Positions 20,642 through 28,846 of a stretch of 34,025 bases of DNA are shown here, piece by piece. Position 1 is the first letter of the stretch. Each line of letters starts with the position of its first letter. Location of the stretch: positions 1 through 34,025 of the forward strand of contig JAJJLU010003742.1 in the NCBI GenBank assembly GCA_023807065.1, given 5' to 3'. Source of the stretch: Isotricha intestinalis. Its lineage: Eukaryota; Ciliophora; Litostomatea; Vestibuliferida; Isotrichidae. Under the pieces are notes generated by a model that made no database searches, had not been told where the DNA came from, and saw only the letters and a list, made by a program, of their open reading frames with translations. The position numbers were made by a program, and so were the translations under genes.

Positions 20642-21261
20642 TTTTTTTATTATTTTTTTTAATCTTTTTTATATAAAAAATCATTTTTTTGAATAGTTAT
20701 TTATTTTATTAATTTTGAAAGAATCGATAATAAAAATTATTATTAATACAATAATAGTTTTATTATTATTTCTTTCAAAACATTAATAATAAAATTTGCA
20801 TCCTTCATCAAATAACTTAGCCATTGATTATGATAATGAGATATCTCATCATAATTTAAGTCCATTTTCAATTATATTTTGTTAACTCTAATTTATATCA
20901 AAAATTTGATAATTTAGTATAATATTTTTTGTATAAATTCAAAATTATTTTTGTGATTAATGTTTTGACTTTGAGTTTTTTTTATTTAACTGTTTGAAGG
21001 GAAATAAAAAGGGTTTTATAAAGATTTTATATTATTAAGTTAAAATAGTTAAAATAATATTGAGATAATGTAAAACATGATTGATCAATAGAAATATTTA
21101 TACTTATTTTAATAATATTATTTCTGTTAATTTGAAAATAATGGTTAATTTACTTTTAATGATGTAATTATTTTTTTAATTTCAACATACAAATTTCTTA
21201 CCATTTATATTATTTTTATTTTATTCACTATTTATAAAAGAATATTTGACAAATAATAAAA
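20642..21261. other. gene-poor spacer, 620 bp, between divergent genes
   Basis: AT-rich region between dPGM (-) and an unknown gene (+). It holds a candidate 40-codon frame at 20743-20865 (-) and a 14-bp perfect palindrome at 20836-20849. Otherwise it has no recognisable gene, RNA or repeat. Promoters of both flanking genes must lie here. Confidence 0.5.
20743..20865 (-). CDS. possible small reading frame, 40 codons, unconfirmed
   Basis: On the minus strand an ATG in a favourable A-rich context (AAAATGG) opens a frame of 40 codons ending in TAA, with a mixed, protein-like N-terminal composition (MDLNYDEISHYHNQWLSYLM). It includes G/C-containing codons unusual for the spacers here. The last ten residues are Ile/Leu/Lys-rich and could be spacer. 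It might be a short gene, a 5' exon with an unrecognised splice site, an upstream ORF of the dPGM transcript, or chance. I recognise no family. Confidence 0.2.
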   Translation of the reverse strand: MDLNYDEISHYHNQWLSYLMKDANFIINVLKEIIIKLLLY

Positions 21262-21999
21262 ATGGAAGAATTAATTGTAAATAATTATTTAGATAATAAT
21301 ATATCCAAAAAAAAAGTTCAAACAAATATTATTGATCAAAATGTTTTGTCAGATGAATTAAAATCAAAATTAAGTTCAAAATATATAAATCCAAATTTCA
21401 AAATCAAAATTTCATCAATAATGACAAATTTTTCCAAAAATAATAAAAAGACTTCAAATGAAGTAGATGAAAATATAAATAGTTTTTTTTGCATATTTAT
21501 TAATAAATTAAATAATATTCATAAAAGGAAAACATTTAATATAAAAAAAAATGATATTTTATCTTATCTTGATTCACCGTTAAATAGTCCAAAAAATGAT
21601 AAAAAAATGAATAGTATATATATGTCAAATATAAATATACTTAAAAATAATAATTCAAGTTGTGAATTAAAAAATAATAAAAAAGTTAATTTTTCTGAAA
21701 AAATAAAGAACAATGCTAATTTAAGCCAACCACATTTTTGTTCAAAAAGAGAATCTAAAGATATTTCTTTGAATAATAATGAAAATTTTTCTAAAGATAT
21801 TATAATGAAAAAAAATATCATTAAATATAGAAATCCTTCAACTATTTTAAAAAAAAAAAAAACAAATTTTTCTCAAAATAGTAGTACTAATATAGTTGAT
21901 AATATTAAAAAAATTAAAATGGAATTTGGTTTATATTATTTTATTTTTTTTATTATTCTATATAATACCCAATTCTCCTTATTTTTAATTAAATATTGA
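21262..21999 (+). CDS. hypothetical Lys/Asn-rich protein
   Basis: 245 residues, highly basic, with Asn, Lys, Ser and Ile dominating and no recognisable domain. Most of it is probably disordered. The last 22 residues (FGLYYFIFFIILYNTQFSLF and on) form an abrupt hydrophobic stretch ending at TGA. This is either a C-terminal membrane anchor or the result of reading through an unrecognised intron donor just after codon 221 (GGTTTA). The start is the first Met, preceded by an A-rich leader. Composition fits a fast-evolving lineage-specific protein. Function unknown. Confidence 0.55.
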   Translation: MEELIVNNYLDNNISKKKVQTNIIDQNVLSDELKSKLSSKYINPNFKIKISSIMTNFSKNNKKTSNEVDENINSFFCIFINKLNNIHKRKTFNIKKNDILSYLDSPLNSPKNDKKMNSIYMSNINILKNNNSSCELKNNKKVNFSEKIKNNANLSQPHFCSKRESKDISLNNNENFSKDIIMKKNIIKYRNPSTILKKKKTNFSQNSSTNIVDNIKKIKMEFGLYYFIFFIILYNTQFSLFLIKY

Positions 22000-22270
22000 T
22001 TAAAAAAAATTAAATATTTAAAGGGAATATATATTTAATATCAAAGATAAATAATTTAAAAAATTTCTTTATTCAATTAAAAGAAAACACCTTTTTGTAA
22101 AATATTTAGATTGATTAAAAAAGAAAAAAATTTTATAAATTAATTATTATTATAATTTAATGAATTATTGAGAATTATTTTAAATAAAAAATGTAAATTA
22201 TGCTTTTATAAAATACATAAAATTTTTACATAAATATATTAATTATCCTATTCTTTATTCTTAATTAATG

Positions 22271-22963
22271 TTATATTAATGAATAATTTTTTATTATTTC
22301 ATATAATCCAGTTTCTTCATCAGCTCCCATTTTACATAAATTAAATTTGTCTAATTCACATATTGGTAATTTCAATTTACTAATAAAATCCATTATACTT
22401 TGAGAATTAAAAAACATTTTTTTCTTTTCTTTATTTCCTTTATTAAGAAATTTTGTATTCATTAAAGTTAAATGAACAGTAATATTATAAAAATTATTTT
22501 CAAAATTAATGTTGAATTGTTTAAAATTTTCTTTTTTTATAATCCCACCTTCAACTAATTTTCTAATAATTAAATCTATAATTTTAGTTAAACGATAATA
22601 AGAATCATCTTCTACCATTTTACCATAAATTACTTTTGTATTTTGAATATTATCAAAACAAGAAAATTTATCAAATTCACAAGTTATATTTCCTTCAGAT
22701 AATTTTTTAATATCATTTTCAATATTATCTAAAATATTTTTAATTTTATCTAATTTTTTTATATCTTTTCCTACTTCAAAAAGTGCTAAAGTTATATGTA
22801 ATTTTTGTGGTTTTTGTAATAAATTTTCATCAAATTCTTTCGGGCATTCTTTTTTTAATTCTTCACAAAATTTATTGTAACCTTCTATAAATTTTGGATT
22901 ATCAAAAGGAATCATTAAAAAGTAATCTGGATGTACTTTAGTATAATTTTTTTTTGAATTCAT
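22271..22963 (-). CDS. AKAP7/ASCC1-like 2H phosphoesterase (2',5'-RNA ligase-like fold)
   Basis: 230 residues. The protein begins close to the AKAP7 central-domain pattern (DYFLMIPFDNPKFIEGYNKF). It carries both catalytic H-x-T motifs of the 2H superfamily: LHITLAL with His56 and Thr58, and VHLTLMN with His164 and Thr166, about 108 residues apart as expected for a bilobal fold. There is no KH domain as in ASCC1 and no kinase-anchoring helix that I can recognise, so it is a stand-alone domain. Family members hydrolyse 2',3'-cyclic or 2',5'-linked nucleotides, or trim RNA ends, but the substrate cannot be predicted. It is divergent from the gene at 23027 across 63 bp. Confidence 0.82.
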   Translation of the reverse strand: MNSKKNYTKVHPDYFLMIPFDNPKFIEGYNKFCEELKKECPKEFDENLLQKPQKLHITLALFEVGKDIKKLDKIKNILDNIENDIKKLSEGNITCEFDKFSCFDNIQNTKVIYGKMVEDDSYYRLTKIIDLIIRKLVEGGIIKKENFKQFNINFENNFYNITVHLTLMNTKFLNKGNKEKKKMFFNSQSIMDFISKLKLPICELDKFNLCKMGADEETGLYEIIKNYSLI

Positions 22964-23026
22964 TAAGTCAAATAAATAAAATTGTAGAATTATTTATATC
23001 TAATTAATTAATTATTTTATATAAAT
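22964..23026. promoter_or_regulatory. 63-bp divergent intergenic region, probable bidirectional promoter
   Basis: The start codons of the 2H phosphoesterase (-) and the Asn-rich protein (+) are separated by only 63 bp of AT-rich sequence, one of the shortest gaps here. No specific box is recognisable. The two genes are probably transcribed from a shared open region. Confidence 0.4.
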
Positions 23027-23785
23027 ATGTTTAATGGAAATAATAAAGGAAATAGAAATTATTATCCTAATAACAGTTATAACCCAAACAATAAAAATTT
23101 GAAAGGAAATTTCAGAAATTTTCCCAGGGGTGACAATTCAAATCAATTGAAAGGAGTTATGAATTTGTTTAATAATAATGGATTGAATGTATCAGAAAAA
23201 AAAGATAATAATCCAAATAATTATTCAAATAAAAACACTGGAAGTATTTTTAAATCAAACAAAGATAATAATAGTATTTTTACAAATGCTTTTAGTAATA
23301 ATTCATGCCCTCCAAATTGCAAAAATGGTTTTACTTTTAATAATGAAAAAGGAAATATCCAAATTGAAGAAAATAAAAATATAGGATTGAACATTAATCA
23401 AGATAACAATAACCAGAATAATAATCAATTCTTCAATCAAGAAAATACCATATTTAAAATAAATGCTCTAAATATTAATCATGAAAATATTAATGAAAAT
23501 CCAATTTTTTCCTATAATCCAATTAATCAAAATAGTATATTTCAAACAAATAATCAAAATATAAATCATGAAAATATTAATGAAAATCCAATATTTTCTT
23601 TAAATAATCAAATTAATCAAAATAGTATATTTCAAACAAATAATCAAAATACATTTCATGAAAATATTAATGAAGATAAAACATTAAATAATAATAAAGA
23701 TAATGATATAAATATTGTTGGTGATGAACCGAAAGAATTTGAAGATGAAGTAAATGAAATGTTTGGACTTAAATCAATAATATAA
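23027..23785 (+). CDS. asparagine-rich repeat protein of unknown function
   Basis: 252 residues, dominated by Asn with Gln, Ile, Phe and Lys. An Arg/Gly/Asn-rich N-terminus is followed by short motifs built around S/N-I-F (GSIF, NSIF, NPIF). From about residue 150 come imperfect tandem repeats of 29-30 residues containing HENINENPIF and NQNSIFQTNNQ. The last 25 residues are different: acidic and non-repetitive (EFEDEVNEMFGLKSII), and look conserved. The spaced hydrophobic I-F pairs in a polar, disordered background are reminiscent of nucleoporin or other phase-separating low-complexity proteins, but true FG repeats are absent, so I assign no function. Confidence 0.65.
   Translation: MFNGNNKGNRNYYPNNSYNPNNKNLKGNFRNFPRGDNSNQLKGVMNLFNNNGLNVSEKKDNNPNNYSNKNTGSIFKSNKDNNSIFTNAFSNNSCPPNCKNGFTFNNEKGNIQIEENKNIGLNINQDNNNQNNNQFFNQENTIFKINALNINHENINENPIFSYNPINQNSIFQTNNQNINHENINENPIFSLNNQINQNSIFQTNNQNTFHENINEDKTLNNNKDNDINIVGDEPKEFEDEVNEMFGLKSII
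23480..23680 (+). repeat. coding tandem repeat, period 87-90 bp, about 2.3 copies
   Basis: The string catgaaaatattaatgaa recurs at 23480, 23567 and 23657 (spacings 87 and 90 bp). Each copy encodes HENINEN or HENINED, and the first two continue through NPIF and NQNSIFQTNNQN. The one-codon difference in length and several substitutions show the copies are not recent perfect duplicates. Confidence 0.85.
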
Positions 23786-23881
23786 ATATTATTTGAATAT
23801 TATTAATTTTAATATAAAATAAACTTAAGATTTATTCTATTAAATTAATATTAAATACCTAAAAAATAATTATTTAATTTA

Positions 23882-26638
23882 TTATTGTTCTTTTTTTTCA
23901 TCTTTTTCTTTAAGATTTAAAACTTTTTTCTGTAATTCATATTCATTTTCAAGATTACTAATTAAACCTTTAGGAACTTTCATATCATTATATAAATCAA
24001 TAAATTTCTCATAATTATTATTATGAAAAAACTCATATTTTTCTTTTAATTCAGTAATTAAAAAATGTAATAATTCATCGAATTTCATTTTTATTAAATT
24101 TTCTTGATAATGTTTTAATAAAACTAACCCAATTCTAATTATACAATTCCAACCTTCTAAAATTAACATATCTATAATTCTTAAAATGATTTTAGTATTA
24201 TTTCCAGATAAATTATTTGTAAATAAAGTTATAAACCAAGGTGAAATATAACTTCCACTATCAACATTATTTTTTTTAAGAACAATTGATAATTCAGGTA
24301 AATAAATATAAATTAATCTTTCAAAAACATAAAAATATTTTTTAATCATTTCAAATTCATTTAAAAATGATTTTCCATAATCTGTTTTTGATAAAAGGCA
24401 AGACATAACATCAAAGCATATTTTTTCATTATTAATTAAAGTTAAAAAAAACCCTACAATATAATTCATACCTTGACAATATCCAATATATTCATATTTA
24501 TAAGCAATAGCTATTAAAATATTATGTAATTTTTTTCTATAATTTTCTTCATCTTCATCAAAAAATGTTCTTATCACATCAAGTTGAATAACATCTATAA
24601 CTGGAGAATTAAAGTTTAAAGATTCTTCTAAAGTTTTTTCATATGGAACTTCATCAGGATTATAATGAAGAATATTAAAATACATTTTTATATGTTTTTC
24701 AAAATCATAAATTTTTTGTCCTTTTAAAAAGAATGTTTTATATATTATTTTTTGACATATTGGATATAAAGTTTTATTTAGTAAAGTTAAATTTATATAG
24801 TCTTTTAATTCTAAATATCTAAATGAAGAATTTAAAGTTATTAAAATATGACGTAATTTTGTATTATTTGTGGTTAAAATTTTTTGATTAATTATTAATT
24901 CTTTTTTATTTTTATTTATTAACCTTTTTTTTTTTAATTTTTTATTTTTAATAAAATACATATTTGAATTCATAAAAGAAACAAAATAAGATATTTGTTC
25001 ATTATATAAATTTTCTTCTGTTGAAATTTCAAGAATAATATCATTTGAAATAGGTAAATCTAAATCAAAATTTCCAAAATGAATTAAAAAATCTCTTATT
25101 ATAATAAATAATTTTTCTTTTTTTATTTTTTCAGTGATCATTTTTTTTTCATTTTCAGAAATTAAAATTTTATCACCTTTATCTAAATCTTTTCTATGTT
25201 TTAAACTTTTATATACTTCTTTTTCAAATAGAAGTTCAATCACAGAATTTTTTTTATAATCAATCATTTTTTTCCAAAAAATTTTACTTCGATAATTTTC
25301 ATATTTTTCACTTAAAGCTTTACATAAATAATATTTAGAATCAGATTCTTTATCATAATAATAAGTCTTTTCAGCAATATATAAAATAGCAAAATTTAAT
25401 TCAAATAATTCTTTTTGAATACTTGAATTCATAGATATATCAATTAATATTTCAGTTAATTTATCAAATTGATTTTTATTTTCATATTTTTTAACTAATA
25501 TTTTTTTATAAATATCATTTAACATCTTATCAATTATATCATTAGCAAATTTTCCATTTGTTTTAAGTTTATTTTCAAAAGAAATAAATAATTTCCTATT
25601 TATATTATATGGATTATTACTAAATAATGTTCCAAAAACAATTTCATCATTTTGTTCTAAGTTAATATGATAATTTTTTTGGTTCCCATCGTAACCTATA
25701 TCTGAACTAGGAATTGAAAGTTTTCTTTGTCTTATTAATTTATTAGAAGAATTTATTATTGATTCAATATTTCTTCTATAAATATCATATAGAAGTAAAT
25801 CTTCTTTTATAAATCTTTGATTTGGTTTATATTTATAATTAAATTTTTCTTGATATATTAACATATCATCATTAATTTTAACTTTAAATACTTCTTGATT
25901 TTCATAACTTAAAAGAACTATATCTAAAGATTTTTTTTGTTCAGTTAAAATAGAAATAAATTTTTCAAAATTAGAATATAAAAAATATAATCTTTTTTCT
26001 TCACAATCTTTTAAAGAATTAATAATAGAAAAATATTTAGAATTATTATCTTCATATATTTTATTAGTTTCATTTAATAAATTTTTATATTTTTGTAATT
26101 CTTCTGCTGCGTCAACTCTTAATTTTGTTAAGACCATATTTTGATGATTTATTTCTTGTGGATTATTTTTTTCCATAACATTAATTAAATTTTTTTCTTG
26201 TATTTCAGCAGTTTTTGAATAATCAAAATAATTATGTTTAACAATTTCATATTTTTTCTTTTGATTTATAACTAAATTTATCATTTCTAAAAATTTTCCT
26301 AATTCAGAATCAGTTCTAAATTTAAAATCTTTTTGAATATCTATAGTAGGTTGAACTATTTGAGTTAATATTTTTTGAGAAAGTAAATCTAATTTAGATA
26401 AATATTTTTCAAATAATCTATAAAATTCAAAAAATTTTTTTGAAAGAGTTGAACGATTATCAAATTGAACTAAATTTGAAAAAAGAGTATTTAATGATTC
26501 TCTCATATTTTTAGAAAAAATACTAAAAGAATTTTGAAGAGAATTATAAAAGTTTATAAAACATGTCATTGTCATTGTAGAATTTTTTATATATTCAATA
26601 TATGATTCATATTCAGATGTTAATGATAAAAAATCCAT
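23882..26638 (-). CDS. TBC-domain Rab GTPase-activating protein with N-terminal F-BAR-like region
   Basis: 918 residues. The C-terminal part (about 640-890) is a TBC domain with both catalytic fingers: the arginine finger in IQLDVIRTFF (Arg690) and the glutamine finger in YCQGMNYIVGFFL (Gln722). The downstream PWFITLFTNNL and EGWN...GLVLLKHY patterns are also present, so it should stimulate GTP hydrolysis on a Rab. The first 240 or so residues are long amphipathic helices laid out like an F-BAR domain: an FCH-like start, a KKKYEIVKHNYFDYSKTAE segment, then a third helix with EEKRLYFLYSNFEKF. This would bind curved membrane. The middle (about 250-630) is helical and unidentified. Just before the TBC is a short F-box-like stretch (LELKDYINLTLLNKTLY), which I hold weakly. 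The likely role is membrane-curvature-coupled Rab inactivation in trafficking. It converges with the gene ending at 23785. Confidence 0.85.
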   Translation of the reverse strand: MDFLSLTSEYESYIEYIKNSTMTMTCFINFYNSLQNSFSIFSKNMRESLNTLFSNLVQFDNRSTLSKKFFEFYRLFEKYLSKLDLLSQKILTQIVQPTIDIQKDFKFRTDSELGKFLEMINLVINQKKKYEIVKHNYFDYSKTAEIQEKNLINVMEKNNPQEINHQNMVLTKLRVDAAEELQKYKNLLNETNKIYEDNNSKYFSIINSLKDCEEKRLYFLYSNFEKFISILTEQKKSLDIVLLSYENQEVFKVKINDDMLIYQEKFNYKYKPNQRFIKEDLLLYDIYRRNIESIINSSNKLIRQRKLSIPSSDIGYDGNQKNYHINLEQNDEIVFGTLFSNNPYNINRKLFISFENKLKTNGKFANDIIDKMLNDIYKKILVKKYENKNQFDKLTEILIDISMNSSIQKELFELNFAILYIAEKTYYYDKESDSKYYLCKALSEKYENYRSKIFWKKMIDYKKNSVIELLFEKEVYKSLKHRKDLDKGDKILISENEKKMITEKIKKEKLFIIIRDFLIHFGNFDLDLPISNDIILEISTEENLYNEQISYFVSFMNSNMYFIKNKKLKKKRLINKNKKELIINQKILTTNNTKLRHILITLNSSFRYLELKDYINLTLLNKTLYPICQKIIYKTFFLKGQKIYDFEKHIKMYFNILHYNPDEVPYEKTLEESLNFNSPVIDVIQLDVIRTFFDEDEENYRKKLHNILIAIAYKYEYIGYCQGMNYIVGFFLTLINNEKICFDVMSCLLSKTDYGKSFLNEFEMIKKYFYVFERLIYIYLPELSIVLKKNNVDSGSYISPWFITLFTNNLSGNNTKIILRIIDMLILEGWNCIIRIGLVLLKHYQENLIKMKFDELLHFLITELKEKYEFFHNNNYEKFIDLYNDMKVPKGLISNLENEYELQKKVLNLKEKDEKKEQ

Positions 26639-27166
26639 TTATTAAATTAAATTTCCAATATTAAATTTATGTTTTAAATTTTTATTAATTTTATTTTATG
26701 AATAAATTTTTTAAAATAATTAGTAAATAAACTAATATCTAACAATTGTTTATAATGAATAAATCAAATGTTTTAATAAAGGAATTTCACCTTAATGAAG
26801 AAGAAAAGAGATAATGTATTTGTTGATAAAATAAAGAAAATTATTCCTTATTTAAATAAAATTGTTTTATTTTTCTTTTAATTATTTATATATGAAAAAG
26901 AAACATTTAAATATATTTTCCTTAAGTAGATTCAAAAAAGTTTAATTATAAAAAGAAATAAAAAAAATGATTAATTAAATAAAAATCAATTTGAGTGATT
27001 TAAAAAAAATTAAAATTATTCAAACAAACTAAAATTTTTTCTTTTTATTTATTTAAAATTTAGATTTTATCATATTTATAATATATTTTTTAAGTAATTA
27101 TTTTTTTAATAAAATATAACATGCAAAATTTTATTTATAATATTATAAGTTTTTTTTAAATAAAAA
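26639..27166. other. gene-poor spacer, 528 bp, between divergent genes
   Basis: AT-rich. It contains two overlapping short plus-strand frames at 26755-26814 and 26795-26881 with more protein-like composition than the rest, possibly a decayed exon. Otherwise I see nothing recognisable. Confidence 0.5.
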
Positions 27167-27883
27167 ATGGATTTAGATAAACCCAAATCTTTATTAACAA
27201 ATACAAATGTAAATACAAAAATAAAAACAAAACAAACATCAAATGTTTCAACAAACATAGAAAATAATATTCCAGAAAGTTTTAATTTACCTTATAGTGT
27301 GTTTAAAGATGATTTCAAAAATAAAATATATGAAACCCCAAAATTAAAAAGAAGTCAAAGCCATAAAAGACATCATTTTAAAGTCGATATTAAAAAAAGA
27401 ATAAATGAAGAACAAAATGAAGATGATTCAGAAATAAAAAATTTATTAAAATTAAATAAAATCCCAGATACAATTTTAAATAATGTTTCACCAAAAACTC
27501 AATTTTTAATAATTAATTTATTCTCAGATAAATATTATACTTGGGAGCAATTTGATGATAATTTCAATTTAAATGATTCATTAGAAGAAGAAAACAAAAT
27601 TGAAAAATTAGAAACTAATAATAATGAAAGTAATGAAAGTAGTTTTATTGAAGATTTAGAAAATATTTTTCCTCATAAAATTATGGATAGTAAAAAGAAA
27701 AAAATAAAAAAAGCAAATACAATTTTTCATAATAGTATAAGTAATTCTAATTCAGATGAAATTATTCATTGTTTTAATTCAATGCATAGTAATAGTTCCA
27801 CTAAAGAAAAAATAAAATATATTCCTACAATTTTAGGAAGAATTCTTAAAGAAGAAGCTTTGAATAAAGAAAAAAATAATTAA
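27167..27883 (+). CDS. hypothetical protein, charged and low-complexity
   Basis: 238 residues with no recognised domain. The N-terminal 60 residues are Thr/Asn/Lys-rich. A basic patch follows (KLKRSQSHKRHHFKVDIKKR, about 64-83) that could bind nucleic acid or serve as a nuclear signal. Next is a more ordered-looking segment around residues 95-130 (LLKLNKIPDTILNNVSPKTQ...LFSDKYYTWEQFDDNF), then acidic Asn/Glu-rich linker, a second Lys run, and a C-terminal helix (IPTILGRILKEEALNKEKNN). The ordered segment and C-terminal helix are the most likely conserved parts. Function unknown. Confidence 0.65.
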   Translation: MDLDKPKSLLTNTNVNTKIKTKQTSNVSTNIENNIPESFNLPYSVFKDDFKNKIYETPKLKRSQSHKRHHFKVDIKKRINEEQNEDDSEIKNLLKLNKIPDTILNNVSPKTQFLIINLFSDKYYTWEQFDDNFNLNDSLEEENKIEKLETNNNESNESSFIEDLENIFPHKIMDSKKKKIKKANTIFHNSISNSNSDEIIHCFNSMHSNSSTKEKIKYIPTILGRILKEEALNKEKNN

Positions 27884-28228
27884 ATATAATTTTTGAATTT
27901 ATTTTGTTATAGAATTATTTATAATTATTCATTTATAATATCAAACAGTTAAATATAGTTCTGTTATTGTTAAACTTTTAGAAATAAATTTAATTAATTA
28001 ATTTTATACTTAATAAAAAATTAAAAAAATGTATTCTTCAAAAAAAAAAAACTAACAACAAAAATAATTAAAAACAATAAAAAAAATTAAAAAAAAAATA
28101 ATTTTAAAAAAATATAAAAAAAAAAATAAAAAAAAACAATAAAAAAAACCCAAAATATAAAAACAGCTATAATAAAAATAATTTAAAACAAAAAAAACCA
28201 AACAAAAAAATAAAAAAAAAATAAAAAA
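27884..28228. other. 345-bp spacer with an extreme A-rich plus strand
   Basis: The first 135 bp are ordinary AT spacer. From about 28020 to 28228 the plus strand is almost all A in runs of 3-10 broken by single T, C or G, with very little T. This asymmetric block abuts the start codon of the secreted-protein gene and is probably its promoter or leader. No reading frame or RNA is visible. Confidence 0.6.
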
Positions 28229-28648
28229 ATGTCACCTTTCCCATTAATAATATTAATAACAATATTAACAATATCAAATTCAACATTATTAAAGACAAAA
28301 ACCTCATGTGTAGCACGTAATGGAGATTGTGATTTGACATCATATTGTTGTGGAAATTTAGTATGTAAAGATTATAGATGTGTATTAAAAGGAACAAAAG
28401 AAAATCAAGTAGAATGGGCACCAAAGGGAGAAAAATGTGATTTTTTCCATCATTGTAAAAAAGGTTTATATTGTCAAAGTCATAGATGTGATAAAAAAGT
28501 GGGAGATGATTCTTCTATTTCTGATGTTCAAGCTGCTACTGAAAGTAAAAAAGGATCTTTAAGTTTAATCGATAAATTAACTGCTGCTAGACAATATGAA
28601 GATATTCTTAAGAATACTAAAACAGTTCAAAATCTTCTTACTAGTTAA
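28229..28648 (+). CDS. small secreted cysteine-rich protein, cystine-knot-like (dickkopf/colipase or ICK type)
   Basis: 139 residues. A clear signal peptide (about 1-19, PLIILITILTIS core) is followed by ten cysteines in two groups. Group one is C27-x6-C34-x5-C40-C41-x4-C46-x4-C51, the spacing of inhibitor cystine-knot and dickkopf/colipase-type modules. Group two is C70-x5-C76-x5-C82-x4-C87. The even number and vicinal pair fit disulfide bonding outside the cytosol. The remaining 50 residues lack cysteine and look helical and amphipathic (LSLIDKLTAARQYEDILKN), perhaps a propeptide or oligomerisation helix. The fold is shared by inhibitors, ligands, lectin-like and toxin-like peptides, so no activity is assigned. 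Codons switch from A-ending to T-ending at about 28500. Confidence 0.8.
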   Translation: MSPFPLIILITILTISNSTLLKTKTSCVARNGDCDLTSYCCGNLVCKDYRCVLKGTKENQVEWAPKGEKCDFFHHCKKGLYCQSHRCDKKVGDDSSISDVQAATESKKGSLSLIDKLTAARQYEDILKNTKTVQNLLTS

Positions 28649-28846
28649 AATTTTTTTTAGTTTTTTATGATATTTTTAATTGATAAAATGAAAAAAAGTA
28701 TTTTTTTTTTTTTCGTTTTTTTTTTAATTTAAGTTTTTTGAGGTTTTTAAAAAGGAAAAATAAGTTGTTTTTATATTTAATTTTAATTTCAAGGTTTGTG
28801 ATTATATTTTTTCTTAATGAGTTTTTATATAAATATTAAAATTTAA

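Noticed and set aside
20550..20865. Small frame at 20743-20865 as an N-terminal extension of dPGM
   Set aside because: It needs an intron of about 86 nt, unlike the 26-34 nt introns seen, and the dPGM family starts normally at the Met at 20641.
26639..27166. tRNA or small RNA gene in the longer spacers
   Set aside because: No cloverleaf-forming stems, T-loop GTTC-like box or GC-richer segment of the right size was seen in any spacer by eye. A covariance search would be needed to exclude one fully.
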